Assembly (NCBI GenBank): GCA_003224695.1
Contig: QHZO01000026.1
Coordinates: forward strand, 31,895-63,947
From: Acidobacteriota bacterium
GTDB taxonomy: Bacteria; Acidobacteriota; Terriglobia; UBA7540
Reading direction: 5' to 3'
Length of the DNA: 32,053 nucleotides
Shown here: positions 24,840-32,053 of the stretch, in pieces
Layout of the letters: each line of letters opens with the position of its first letter
Numbering within the stretch: position 1 is the first letter of the stretch
Program-made: the position numbers and the translations under genes
The notes under the pieces: model-generated
What the model saw: the letters and a program-made list of their open reading frames with translations, nothing else
What the model was told of the DNA's origin: nothing
The model's database searches: none

Positions 24840-25646
24840 TCAAGCGATGAATTTGCGCAGGTAAAGGTCCTCGGACCGCGCGAGCTCCAGGCTGGTTCCC
24901 TGAAAGTAAACCTTGCCGTCCCGGAGGACCAGGAATCGGCAGTGGACAGGTGCCCGGCCGACTCCATCGCTTCCTGCGGGCACCAGGTCGCGAGTTTCGG
25001 GAGAATAAACGTAGTTGGCGAGCGTGAAGGCGTCCTGGAGACGGTGGGTGACGAAGAGGGTGGTGACGGAGTTCAAGTCACGCAACTTGGCCAGCAGCAC
25101 GTTGATGGTATGCGAGGTGACGGGGTCGAGCCCCGCGGTGGGCGAATCGTAGAGCATCAAGCAAGGCTGGCTGACGGTCGCGCGGGCGATGGCCACGCGC
25201 CGGCGCATTCCGCCCGAAAGTTCCGAAGGCATCTTGTCTATGGCGTGTTCCATTTCGACAAATCCCAGCACTTCGCGAACCCGCTGCTCGATCGCTGCTT
25301 CGTCGCGCATGCCCTGTTCCCGCAGCGGGAAGGCTACATTTTCGAAAACGGAAAGCGAATCGAACAACGCGCCTTCCTGAAAGACCATCCCCATGCGGCG
25401 GCGATAGGGCGCAAGGTCGGCGTCCGCAAGCGGTGTAAGGTTGTGGCCCTCGACCCACACTTCCCCCGCGTCGGGTTTGATGAGGCCGAGAATGACTTTG
25501 AGCAGAACCGACTTGCCCGTTCCCGTGACGCCCAGCAGCGCCAATGTCCCGCCAGATTCGAGTGTCAGTGAGACGTCGGACAGCACCGCCTTCTCTTCAA
25601 AGAAGACCCAGACGTTCGAGAGCTCCACGGCCGGAGAAACAGGCAT
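24840..25646 (-). CDS. mlaF: ABC transporter ATPase, MlaF type
   Basis: Energises the MlaE permease. It has 268 residues with Walker A GVTGTGKS (39-46), Q-loop VFQEGALFDSLSV (88-100), signature LSGGM (143-147), Walker B LMLYD (163-167), D-loop AGLDP and switch His201 in VTHR. The QEGALFDSLSVFENV block is typical of MlaF. Odd point: the residue after the Walker B aspartate, normally the catalytic glutamate, is Ser168 (YDSPTAGLDP, codon TCG). That may be a lineage trait and not loss of function. Near the C-terminus there is an insert (SPETRDLVPAGSDGVGR) before the usual FLVLRDGKVYFQG. The start ATG has GAGGAG close upstream. It follows mlaE by 97 bp and precedes mlaD by 65 bp. Confidence 0.9.
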   Translation of the reverse strand: MPVSPAVELSNVWVFFEEKAVLSDVSLTLESGGTLALLGVTGTGKSVLLKVILGLIKPDAGEVWVEGHNLTPLADADLAPYRRRMGMVFQEGALFDSLSVFENVAFPLREQGMRDEAAIEQRVREVLGFVEMEHAIDKMPSELSGGMRRRVAIARATVSQPCLMLYDSPTAGLDPVTSHTINVLLAKLRDLNSVTTLFVTHRLQDAFTLANYVYSPETRDLVPAGSDGVGRAPVHCRFLVLRDGKVYFQGTSLELARSEDLYLRKFIA

Positions 25647-25743
25647 CTCTCCTCGCGCCCCGGCGCGTCATCTTCCAAGCTTCGGCAGAGCCACTCCGCG
25701 GCCAGGGAATGATTACATTGTAGCTGGTCTTTGGGTGCGGCGA

Positions 25744-26523
25744 CTAAGCGAATTTGATGCCGATGAGAAATTTGGTGATGAAAAAATCGAGGACCAATAT
25801 AAGAACCGAGGCCACGACCACCGCCTGGGTGGTGGAGCGGCCCACGCCCTCCGTGCCGCCGCTGGTATGGAGCCCGCAATAGCACCCTACCACCGCAATG
25901 ACCGGGGCGAACAGAACCGGCTTGATCAGGCCCTGAAAAACGTCCGAGGAGTCGAGCGCCTGATACGCGGCGGTCCAGTATTGCTCAGCCGAAAGATGAG
26001 CCGTATAGACGCTTACGATCGAGCCACCGAGCATCCCGACGATGTCGCTTAGGATCACGAGCAGCGGCAAGGTGAGGAGCGTGGCGTAAAGCCGCGGCGC
26101 GACGAGCTTGCGCAAGGGGTCGGTGCCGAGCGCGCGCATGGCGTCCACTTGCTCGCTCACCAGCATCGAGCCAAGCTCGGAAGCGATGCTCGAGCTGTTC
26201 CTCGCCACCACCATCAGGCCCGTGAGCACCGGCCCGAGTTCGCGCACGAAGGAGACCGAAACCGCCTGGCCGAGCAGCCCCACTTCTCCGAAATTGGCGA
26301 GCGTCCGGTAGGTCTGCAGCGCCAACACACTGCCCATGGAAAAGCCGGTCAGGAGCACGATGGGCAACGAGCCAAATCCGATCGCGTCCATTTGATACAG
26401 CAGGTCGGTAAGGTAACGCGGCGGTGTAAAGGCCAAGCGCAGAGCGTTCCCCATGAGGTCGGAAAATTCCTGGACCGCCAGCACGCGGCGTTTGAAATAG
26501 CCACCGATCGCTCCCTCAGCCAC
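25744..26523 (-). CDS. mlaE: MlaE-type ABC transporter permease
   Basis: Inner-membrane permease of the lipid transport operon, 259 residues with five or so membrane spans. Family landmarks: IVLLTGFSMGSVLALQTYRTL, GAAVSVSFVRELGPVLTGLMVVAR-like block, SIASELGSMLVSEQVDAMRALGTDPLRKLVAPRL, and the last spans KPVLFAPVIAVVGCYCGLHTSGGTEGVGRSTTQAVVVAS. The start is GTG at 26523, chosen for the AGAGG six to seven bases upstream and a normal N-terminus. It is the first gene of the mlaE-mlaF-mlaD string and diverges from aguB. No breaks. Confidence 0.92.
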   Translation of the reverse strand: MAEGAIGGYFKRRVLAVQEFSDLMGNALRLAFTPPRYLTDLLYQMDAIGFGSLPIVLLTGFSMGSVLALQTYRTLANFGEVGLLGQAVSVSFVRELGPVLTGLMVVARNSSSIASELGSMLVSEQVDAMRALGTDPLRKLVAPRLYATLLTLPLLVILSDIVGMLGGSIVSVYTAHLSAEQYWTAAYQALDSSDVFQGLIKPVLFAPVIAVVGCYCGLHTSGGTEGVGRSTTQAVVVASVLILVLDFFITKFLIGIKFA

Positions 26524-26836
26524 CGAAGCCTCTCATGTCGGCGCTCCTTGCCGCGCCTGACAACACCTGTCGCAATGTAACGGGCGGGTATATCGAAGTC
26601 AAGCGGCGCGGTCCTTCGGCAGCCACGGGATTTACTGTGCCCTCAGCCATTGTAGCGGCGATCTGCGCTCACCGAGGTTCAATGCTCCGACCAGGTTGGG
26701 GTGACAAATGCCTTGGTCGTGGCGGCGGCGTTCCGGCCGTCGCAATCCGGACTCGAATGCGGCGATGGGGAAATTGCCGCTACAGAGAGGCCCAAACCTG
26801 TTGGAGGAAGGGCGGGAATCGTGTTACGTTTCCGGC
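26524..26836. repeat. Divergent intergenic region with a 133-bp inverted-repeat element
   Basis: Between mlaE and aguB. 26651-26783 starts TGTAGCGGCGAT and ends with the complement of TGTAGCGGCAAT, so it has terminal inverted repeats of about 12 bases with one mismatch. Its inside codes for nothing I recognise. It resembles a small non-autonomous element and shares the TGTAG end with the 68-bp palindrome before galU. Promoters for both genes should lie here but no clear boxes are seen. Confidence 0.5.
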
Positions 26837-27850
26837 ATGGAAGCGAGGCGGGGCAGCCCGCAGCTCGGGCGGGCCTTTACGGTCGGTCTGGTTCAGATGG
26901 CGATGTCGGCTGACCCGCGCGAAAACCTCGAGCGCACCGAGAAGCACATTGCGGGGGCGGCGCGCGCCGGAGCGGACCTGGTTTGCTTGCCGGAGCTTTT
27001 CCGCAGCCGGTATTTTTGCCAGCGGGAAGATGCCGCGAATTTCGATCTCGCCGAGCCGATCCCCGGCCCCACCACGCGCGCGCTGGGGAAAATTGCCCAG
27101 GCCAAACGGCTGGTGATTATTGCCCCCATCTTCGAGCGGCGCGCCTCGGGTATCTACCACAACTCGGCCGCGGTGCTTGACTCCACAGGAGAAATCGCCG
27201 GCGTCTATCGCAAGATGCACATCCCGGACGACCCGGCCTATTTCGAGAAGTATTATTTTACGCCTGGGGATCTCGGCTTTCACGCGGTCGAAACCCGCGT
27301 CGGGCGCATCGCGACGCTGATTTGCTGGGACCAGTGGTATCCGGAGGGCGCGCGGCTCGCGGCGCTCCGGGGCGCGAACGTGTTGTTTTACCCGACCGCC
27401 ATTGGCTGGCATCCTGACGAGAAAGCCCGCCACGGCGCGGCGCAGCGCGACGCTTGGCGTACCGTGCAGCGCGGCCACGCCATCGCCAACGGCGTGTACG
27501 TCGCGGCGGTGAATCGCGTGGGATTCGAGCCTGGAAGCATTGCGAAGGCGGACGGAAGTAGCGCCGCGCGTCGTGAAGCAGCCAAGGGCATCGAATTCTG
27601 GGGCTCGTCGTTTTTGTGTGACCCCTTCGGGATCGTGGTCGCGGAGGCAACTTCCGATCGCGAAGAAGTGCTCATCGGCCGGGTTGAGCCCGCGCGCATT
27701 GAGGAAGTCCGCCGCAACTGGCCCTTCCTGCGCGACCGGCGCGTGGATGCTTACGGCGGAATAGAATCACGCTATCTTGACGAGAGTGTGGCAAGGCGAA
27801 AAATCGGCCGGGCAAAGAAGGCCGCACCGAGAAGCGCAGCACCTCGCTAA
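26837..27850 (+). CDS. aguB: N-carbamoylputrescine amidase
   Basis: Nitrilase-superfamily enzyme that hydrolyses N-carbamoylputrescine to putrescine, CO2 and ammonia. The catalytic triad is complete: Glu53 (CLPELF), Lys126 (YRKMHIPDDP) and Cys163 (LICWDQWYPEGAR). YFTPGDLGF and YPTAIGWHP are typical of AguB. It has 337 residues; the start at ATG 26837 fits the usual N-terminus (FTVGLVQMAMSADP), and an upstream open extension is not conserved. It ends in a basic tail (KIGRAKKAAPRSAAPR). aguA starts at the base after its TAA, so the two form an agmatine-to-putrescine operon. Confidence 0.92.
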   Translation: MEARRGSPQLGRAFTVGLVQMAMSADPRENLERTEKHIAGAARAGADLVCLPELFRSRYFCQREDAANFDLAEPIPGPTTRALGKIAQAKRLVIIAPIFERRASGIYHNSAAVLDSTGEIAGVYRKMHIPDDPAYFEKYYFTPGDLGFHAVETRVGRIATLICWDQWYPEGARLAALRGANVLFYPTAIGWHPDEKARHGAAQRDAWRTVQRGHAIANGVYVAAVNRVGFEPGSIAKADGSSAARREAAKGIEFWGSSFLCDPFGIVVAEATSDREEVLIGRVEPARIEEVRRNWPFLRDRRVDAYGGIESRYLDESVARRKIGRAKKAAPRSAAPR

Positions 27851-28865
27851 ATGTCAGCACGGGCGATTCGGCAAAACCAATCCACTCTGAAGAAAGCAAG
27901 CGAGAAGACCGGCCGAACCCCGGCGGCCGAGGGCTTCCGCATGCCCGCCGAATGGGAGCCGCACGAAGCTACTTGGATTGCCTGGCCACACAATCGCAGC
28001 GATTGGCCGGGAAAATTTGCGCCCATTTCCTGGGTTTACGGCGAAATCGCGCGAAAGACAATTCCCGGGGAAATTCTGCGCGTGCTCGTGGAGTCAAAGG
28101 CACACGAGGCTTCCGCGAGCCGCGTGCTTAAACGCGTAGGCGCGGACTCGGCGCACGTCGAGTTCTTCCACATTCCGACCAACCGCGGCTGGACGCGTGA
28201 TTGCGGCCCTATTTTTGTTTGCCGCGAGAGTCCCAAGCCTGGATGCGCCATCGTGAAGTTCCGCTTCAACGGCTGGGCGCGCTATCCTGACTGGCGAAAG
28301 GACGATTCTGTGCCTATGCGCGCGGCGCGGTCGCTCGGCTGCCGCATGTTTCGAATGCGGTGGGGCGGCCACGACTTTGTCCTCGAGGGGGGAAGTGTGG
28401 ACTTCAACGGCCGCGGGACTGTGCTGACCACGGAAGAATGTCTTCTCGATCAGAAGACGCAGGTCCGAAATCCTGGTCTCGACCGCCGCGAAGTCGAGCG
28501 GGCGCTGGCATCGTTTTTCGACTGAGAGTGACCCGAGCGACGCCAACTACCGCGCTCTTGAGGAAAATTGCGAGCGCGCCGAGTCCATGCGCCTAGAAGA
28601 TGGTTCCAAACTCGAAGTCGTGCCGCTCCCGATGCCCCGGCCCTTGTTTTTCGACGGCCAGCGCGTGCCGGCAAGCTACGCGAATTTCTATATTGCCAAC
28701 GCCGCCGTGCTCGTTCCGACTTTTAACGATCCGAATGACCGCAAGGCCCTCGGCTTGCTTGCCGAGCTTTTTCGCGACCGGCCCGTGGTCGGGATTCACG
28801 CCGTGGATCTGGTCTGGGGTCTTGGCACTCTCCACTGCCTGACGCGGGAACAACCGGCACTCTGA
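27851..28865 (+). pseudogene. aguA: Agmatine deiminase, frameshifted with catalytic block lost
   Basis: Turns agmatine into N-carbamoylputrescine, feeding aguB. The N-terminal part is normal: GFRMPAEWEPHEATWIAWPHN (28-48), WTRDCGP (114-120) and LEGGSVD (178-184). The first frame stops at 28523-28525 after LASFFD. The family resumes in another frame with ESDPSDANYRALEEN, FFDGQRVPASYANFYIAN, FNDPNDRKALGLLAELF and DLVWGLGTLHCLTREQPA, which carries the nucleophile cysteine, and ends at TGA 28865. Missing between them are about 40 residues (a LGVxxVLWLG...DDTHGHVDDLARFV block) that hold the catalytic histidine and aspartate. So the gene as written cannot make active enzyme even if the frame is restored. 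Confidence 0.88.
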
Positions 28866-29066
28866 CTGCGGCTAATCGGTCCCCGGAGAATCTCCGCCTC
28901 TCGAACCGCCCGCAACAGTTTCCGACTGGCCCGTCATCCAAGCTTAATCGTAATGGATGACGCCCAGATTGCTTTAACGATTGGCCAACTAACCAGGCGT
29001 GTTCGATAAGTGCACTTTGCCCGTGTATAGTCAACGTGTATCGACAAAGCGCAGTACTGACTTTGC

Positions 29067-29921
29067 ATGCCTTTTCATATGAGAAATTTTGAAACGGCAC
29101 GAACGATAAAGTTCAGGCAAACCGCACTGCGCCCGGAAAGCGAACGCACCATCAGTCACATCGAGGAATTTGGCTGCTCTGTTGTAAGCGTGGCGCGGAC
29201 GAACTACGGTCTTGGTTGGTCGTACACGATCGGTATTTTCGACACCTGCGGCAAACCCGAGATTATCACGGTGGGACTGCCGCCAGAGACAGCGCACTTC
29301 GCGCTCAATGAAGCCGCGAAGCTATTGCGAGCCGGTGTGGATCTGACAAAGGGGCGACACGGTCAACTAGTAGGTGAGGTCGACTGCGAGTTTCGTCCTC
29401 TTGATCAAAAGTGGATCGCACAGCTGATGGACTGGGCTGTATGGTACTACGATGGCGCTGACTTCCCTGTGCTGCAGGCGGTGTATCCCGATCTCGAAAA
29501 TCGATTCCCGGAAGACGCACAATTTGACAAAGCGTTTGAGCAGCCGTTGATGCAGCCCACAGCTAAGATGACAAGAGTTGAGAATGATTCTTGGGCGTCG
29601 ACCGATCCGACCAGCAGTCTTTTCAATTGGAAATTCCCAGATCCTCCGCACACGGGAGTCTATCTTTCGGAGACGGTTCACAACGGGATTGAGCCAGTCA
29701 CGTACGTATCACACGACGCAGAAGATGGGACCTGGCAGCTCTTGGGTAACAGCATGTCCGATGGAGGCGGCCCGGTGCTCTCCTGCTTTCACCATCCAAT
29801 CGACCGCGATCCTAGTCTGGCTGAATTAGCCGACCTGCCTCTAGGCTGGTATGCGGAACGCGCTAAGGTCGGAGAACTGTGGGTGCGAAAAAAGCACTCG
29901 TCGGACGAAGAATCTGGATGA
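29067..29921 (+). CDS. DUF4262-like protein with a second conserved-looking domain
   Basis: Function unknown. Residues about 28-125 match the DUF4262 pattern: HIEEFGCSVVSV, GWSYTIGIFDTCGKPEIITVGLPPETAHFALNEAA. The C-terminal part (about 215-275: PVTYVSHDAEDGTWQLLGNS, then DPSLAELADLPLGWYAER) looks like a separate domain seen at the end of many small uncharacterised proteins, ending with a W-x-R-K tail. DUF4262 proteins are often found in accessory or toxin-immunity settings, but there is no partner here. The codon use and base composition look more AT-rich than the neighbours, hinting at transfer. ATG 29067 or ATG 29079 could be the start; neither has a ribosome site. Confidence 0.75.
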   Translation: MPFHMRNFETARTIKFRQTALRPESERTISHIEEFGCSVVSVARTNYGLGWSYTIGIFDTCGKPEIITVGLPPETAHFALNEAAKLLRAGVDLTKGRHGQLVGEVDCEFRPLDQKWIAQLMDWAVWYYDGADFPVLQAVYPDLENRFPEDAQFDKAFEQPLMQPTAKMTRVENDSWASTDPTSSLFNWKFPDPPHTGVYLSETVHNGIEPVTYVSHDAEDGTWQLLGNSMSDGGGPVLSCFHHPIDRDPSLAELADLPLGWYAERAKVGELWVRKKHSSDEESG

Positions 29922-30126
29922 GCAATTAGCGTAACAGGTGGCCGATTAACGCCGTACCTGCGGGTGTGCCCGGCGACGCTTTCGGGCGTATCGTCGGCTA
30001 CTCGGAGGTTGGTCCAGTTCCTCGCGGACTTTTCCTGCCTAGTCGTCGAGCGTTTGCGTGAAGCCGGTGGCCGCCGTCATGGGGCAAGGCCCAGAGACGA
30101 GCTTTTCGTGGAGTGGTCCGCCACCG

Positions 30127-30750
30127 TTACGGCTTATACAGGGCGGGAAATTGCTTTTGAACGAGGAAGTCCTGGTGATAGGCTTCGGCCGGATAAAACC
30201 CCTTGAGCGGGGCAACTTCGGTAACGATCGGCGCCCCGAAAACGCCGGCTTTGTTCAATTGGGCGATATAGGCAAGCGCCAATTGCTTCTGCGCTTCGTC
30301 GGCATAGAAAATCGCCGAACGGTACTGGGTCCCCTCATCCGGACCCTGGCGATTGAGTTGTGTTGGATCGTGCGCGACGGAGAAGAAAACCCGCAAAAGG
30401 TCTTCGTACGAAACTTGGGAAGGGTCGAAGGTGATCTCCACTGATTCGGCATGCCCCGTTGTGCCGGTCGAGACGATTTCGTAGTGAGCCGATCGGGCGC
30501 TGCCTCCCGAAAAACCGGAGACCGCGCGGGTGACGCCCTTCACGTGTTTGAAGACGGCATCTACGCCCCAAAAGCACCCTCCCGCAAAAACCGCTGTCTG
30601 CTCGCCCTTCGCTTGAGGGGCCGGGAATTTGCCGGCAAACGCTGGGATTTGGCCGTGCGCCGGGCCACGCCCTAGCGCCAGGAACATTCCTGTCAACGCC
30701 AATGCCAACACGACTGCTTTTAGAAACTTCTCGTCAGAACCTGTCCTCAT
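30127..30750 (-). CDS. msrA: Periplasmic peptide methionine sulfoxide reductase A with C-terminal in-frame gap
   Basis: Reduces methionine-S-sulfoxide in oxidised proteins. A signal peptide ([20 protein letters not shown], 8-27) sends it out of the cytoplasm. Catalytic Cys59 lies in [13 protein letters not shown], followed by GYxGG-like [61 protein letters not shown] and [12 protein letters not shown]. Family members then have about 25 residues (a NPxxPYIxxxDLPKxxxL block) before the end QFPALYK. Here YHQDFL joins [11 protein letters not shown] directly, in frame, at about 30156-30165. GGGAGG lies four bases before the ATG. No msrB is near. Confidence 0.88.
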   Translation of the reverse strand: MRTGSDEKFLKAVVLALALTGMFLALGRGPAHGQIPAFAGKFPAPQAKGEQTAVFAGGCFWGVDAVFKHVKGVTRAVSGFSGGSARSAHYEIVSTGTTGHAESVEITFDPSQVSYEDLLRVFFSVAHDPTQLNRQGPDEGTQYRSAIFYADEAQKQLALAYIAQLNKAGVFGAPIVTEVAPLKGFYPAEAYHQDFLVQKQFPALYKP

Positions 30751-30914
30751 CGTGCCTCCCCGTTTTAAGTCCTGATGTCAAGGGCCCTATTGGTCCGCCA
30801 CGCTCGCTCAAGTGTGAGATACCTGGGTCAAGGCAAAGGTTTCACGGAGGTCAGCGGATACTGGACGAAAAGTGAACAGTGGCGATTGGCGGTTGAGTCT
30901 GGGGCCTTGGCACC

Positions 30915-30943
30915 AAAAAAAACAGGGGGGATTACTCCCCCCT
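30915..30943 (-). terminator. Strong rho-independent terminator on the minus strand
   Basis: Read on the minus strand: AGGGGGG, loop AGTAAT, CCCCCCT, then G and eight T residues. Seven GC-rich pairs followed by a T-run is a textbook intrinsic terminator. It is upstream of msrA, so it does not end msrA; nothing coding lies before it on this strand. Confidence 0.85.
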
Positions 30944-31090
30944 AAGCGTCGGGTGTTGGGTCTAATCTTGGAGCCTTGCGCCAGATTGTTCCCTCCTTCC
31001 GGAGAGTCTGGAGTTGGCTCGCATTTCCGAATCGCATGTGGAATACCAAAGCGCATGCCTCGTATGCAGGTAATTTAAGTGCCTGCATCT
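30944..31090 (-). ncRNA. Candidate small RNA ending in the orphan terminator
   Basis: The gap from msrA to the CpsB-like gene (about 620 bp) has no open frame on the minus strand that looks real, yet it ends in a strong minus-strand terminator. Upstream of the terminator the minus strand can fold: CCAGA...TCTGG encloses CTCC-GGAA-GGAG, a GNRA-capped hairpin, and ATGCAGG...CCTGCAT at 31064-31088 forms another. It does not match 6S, SRP, tmRNA or RNase P features that I know. The 5' end is not defined. Confidence 0.35.
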
Positions 31091-31372
31091 AAAGATGTTA
31101 GTGACAGACTTTCGAATTATTTCTAACAATTCGCATCCGAAACTAATTCATAATTCCGAATTTGGGAGAGTTCAATACAATATATAACAGTCCGCCCGCG
31201 AAAACGTGTCGGCAGCCGGGAAGTTGCATTCCTCCTGAAAGACCCACTTCCCACCCTTGACGAAACTCCATTGCGAAGTTACGTTTGGTGAGTAAGAGTG
31301 CGAGACTGAAGGACCTTGGGAAACCCCATGCGGCGATCCGTTGGCTGACGGACGCGCGAAGCCCGACCCCGA

Positions 31373-32053
31373 ATGATTGACATTCACTGCCATCCCCTCC
31401 CTAAGACGGACGATGGGGCGCGAAGCTTTGAGGAGGCCGTCGAAATGCTGAAGATGGCGGCGGCCGACGGCATCACCCACTTGGTAGCCACGCCCCATTC
31501 CAATTATAAGTACGCCTTCAGGCCCGACGAGAATCGCGTCAAGCTCCAGGAGCTACAAAAGGCGGTGGGCGAGAGCCCGAAGCTCATGCTCGGCTGCGAC
31601 TTTCACCTTCATTACGAAAACATTCGCCAGCTTGTCGAGGATCGCGGCTCGTTCACCATCAATCAGGGTGATTACGTTTTGGTGGAATTCGGCGACCAGT
31701 TCGTTCCCGAGCAGATGGATCGCGTCTTCTATGAGATCGAATGCGCCGGTTTAATCCCGATTCTGACCCATCCGGAGCGCAACCCGGTCTTTTACCGCAA
31801 GCCGGAACTTCTTTACCGCTGGGTGTCGCGCGGCTGCCTGTGTCAAATCACGGCCAAGTCTTACACGGGAGGATTCGGCCCCGAGCCCCAGCAATTTGCC
31901 GAACGCTGGCTCGCTCAGAACTTGGTGCATTTCTTCGCTTCCGACGCGCACGACTTGAAATTTCGCACGCCAATCCTTTCCGAATGCTACAAGAAGCTCT
32001 GTGAAACTACGGGCGAGGAAACGGCCAAACGGCTGCTCGAAACTAATCCCGGT
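31373..32053 (+). CDS. CpsB/CapC-type PHP-domain tyrosine phosphatase, partial (3' end outside window)
   Basis: A manganese-dependent phosphatase of the PHP family. In known cases (CpsB, YwqE) it removes phosphate from the tyrosine kinase that controls capsule or exopolysaccharide export. The N-terminus MIDIHCHPLP gives metal ligands His5 and His7, and DDGARSFEEAVEMLKMAAADGITHLVATPHSN is the family signature. Further metal-site blocks are GCDFHLHYENI, VLVEFGD, PILTHPERNP and FFASDAHDLK. 227 residues are present without a stop, of about 250 usual. ATG 31373 is chosen from the family N-terminus; no ribosome site is clear. Downstream genes may include exopolysaccharide functions. Confidence 0.9.
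   Translation, partial: MIDIHCHPLPKTDDGARSFEEAVEMLKMAAADGITHLVATPHSNYKYAFRPDENRVKLQELQKAVGESPKLMLGCDFHLHYENIRQLVEDRGSFTINQGDYVLVEFGDQFVPEQMDRVFYEIECAGLIPILTHPERNPVFYRKPELLYRWVSRGCLCQITAKSYTGGFGPEPQQFAERWLAQNLVHFFASDAHDLKFRTPILSECYKKLCETTGEETAKRLLETNPG

Noticed and set aside
24840-25646. MlaF as a dead ATPase because of Ser168
   Set aside because: All other motifs and the operon are intact; a lineage-specific form is more likely than inactivation, so it was kept as a normal gene.
30944-31060. SRP (4.5S) or 6S RNA
   Set aside because: There is a GGAA-capped hairpin, but the conserved SRP internal loop sequence is absent, and no long bubble hairpin typical of 6S could be traced.

Overview
The window is a GC-rich (roughly 60% by eye) bacterial chromosome segment with tightly packed housekeeping genes, overlapping stops and starts, and many short palindromic repeats between genes. 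It has an Mla-type lipid transport operon and a heptose-phosphate adenylyltransferase, which point to a diderm (outer-membrane) bacterium. The tandem PilZ proteins, the MASE1 sensor kinase and the style of the repeats suggest Acidobacteriota. That placement is inference from gene style; no marker gene settles it.

Layout. 1-5922 (minus strand): tsaD, hyuA, hyuB and the start of a secreted N-glycosylasparaginase-like hydrolase. 6083-6884 (plus): galU. 6944-8505 (minus): a double-PilZ zinc-ribbon protein and an FmdB-like zinc ribbon. 8734-9618 (plus): rsmI. 9649-18238 (minus): one long gene string read rfaE2, mfd, surA-like, yhaM-like HD exonuclease, BlaI-like repressor, FabZ-like hot-dog protein, dusB and a small PilZ protein. 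18696-20021 (plus): hemL. 20098-20877: a tRNA-Leu(CAA) gene, a small secreted protein and a fragment of the tRNA 3' end. 21036-23608 (plus): a MASE1-PAS histidine kinase and its response regulator. 23698-26523 (minus): an mlaE-mlaF-mlaD operon. 26837-28865 (plus): aguB-aguA for agmatine to putrescine. 29067-29921 (plus): a DUF4262-like protein. 30127-30750 (minus): msrA. 30915-31090 (minus): a strong terminator with no coding gene before it, so a candidate small RNA. 31373 to the end (plus): a CpsB-type PHP phosphatase, cut by the window edge.

Two patterns stand out. First, eight recognisable genes (hyuA, tsaD, galU, yhaM-like, the histidine kinase, its response regulator, aguA and msrA) each lack a conserved block. 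Five of them also change reading frame at the gap. tsaD and galU are normally essential or important, so gap-closure errors in the assembly are the leading explanation; real small deletions are the alternative. Second, a family of hairpins that begin with GTAG and end with CTAC (GTAGGGGCG...CGCCCCTAC) is scattered through the window. Three minus-strand genes (the FmdB-like gene, dusB and the FabZ-like gene) take their TAG stop codon from the edge of such a hairpin, and another copy is translated inside mfd. GTAG-headed hairpins are the hallmark of REP elements moved by RAYT transposases, so this may be a REP family that settles at stop codons.
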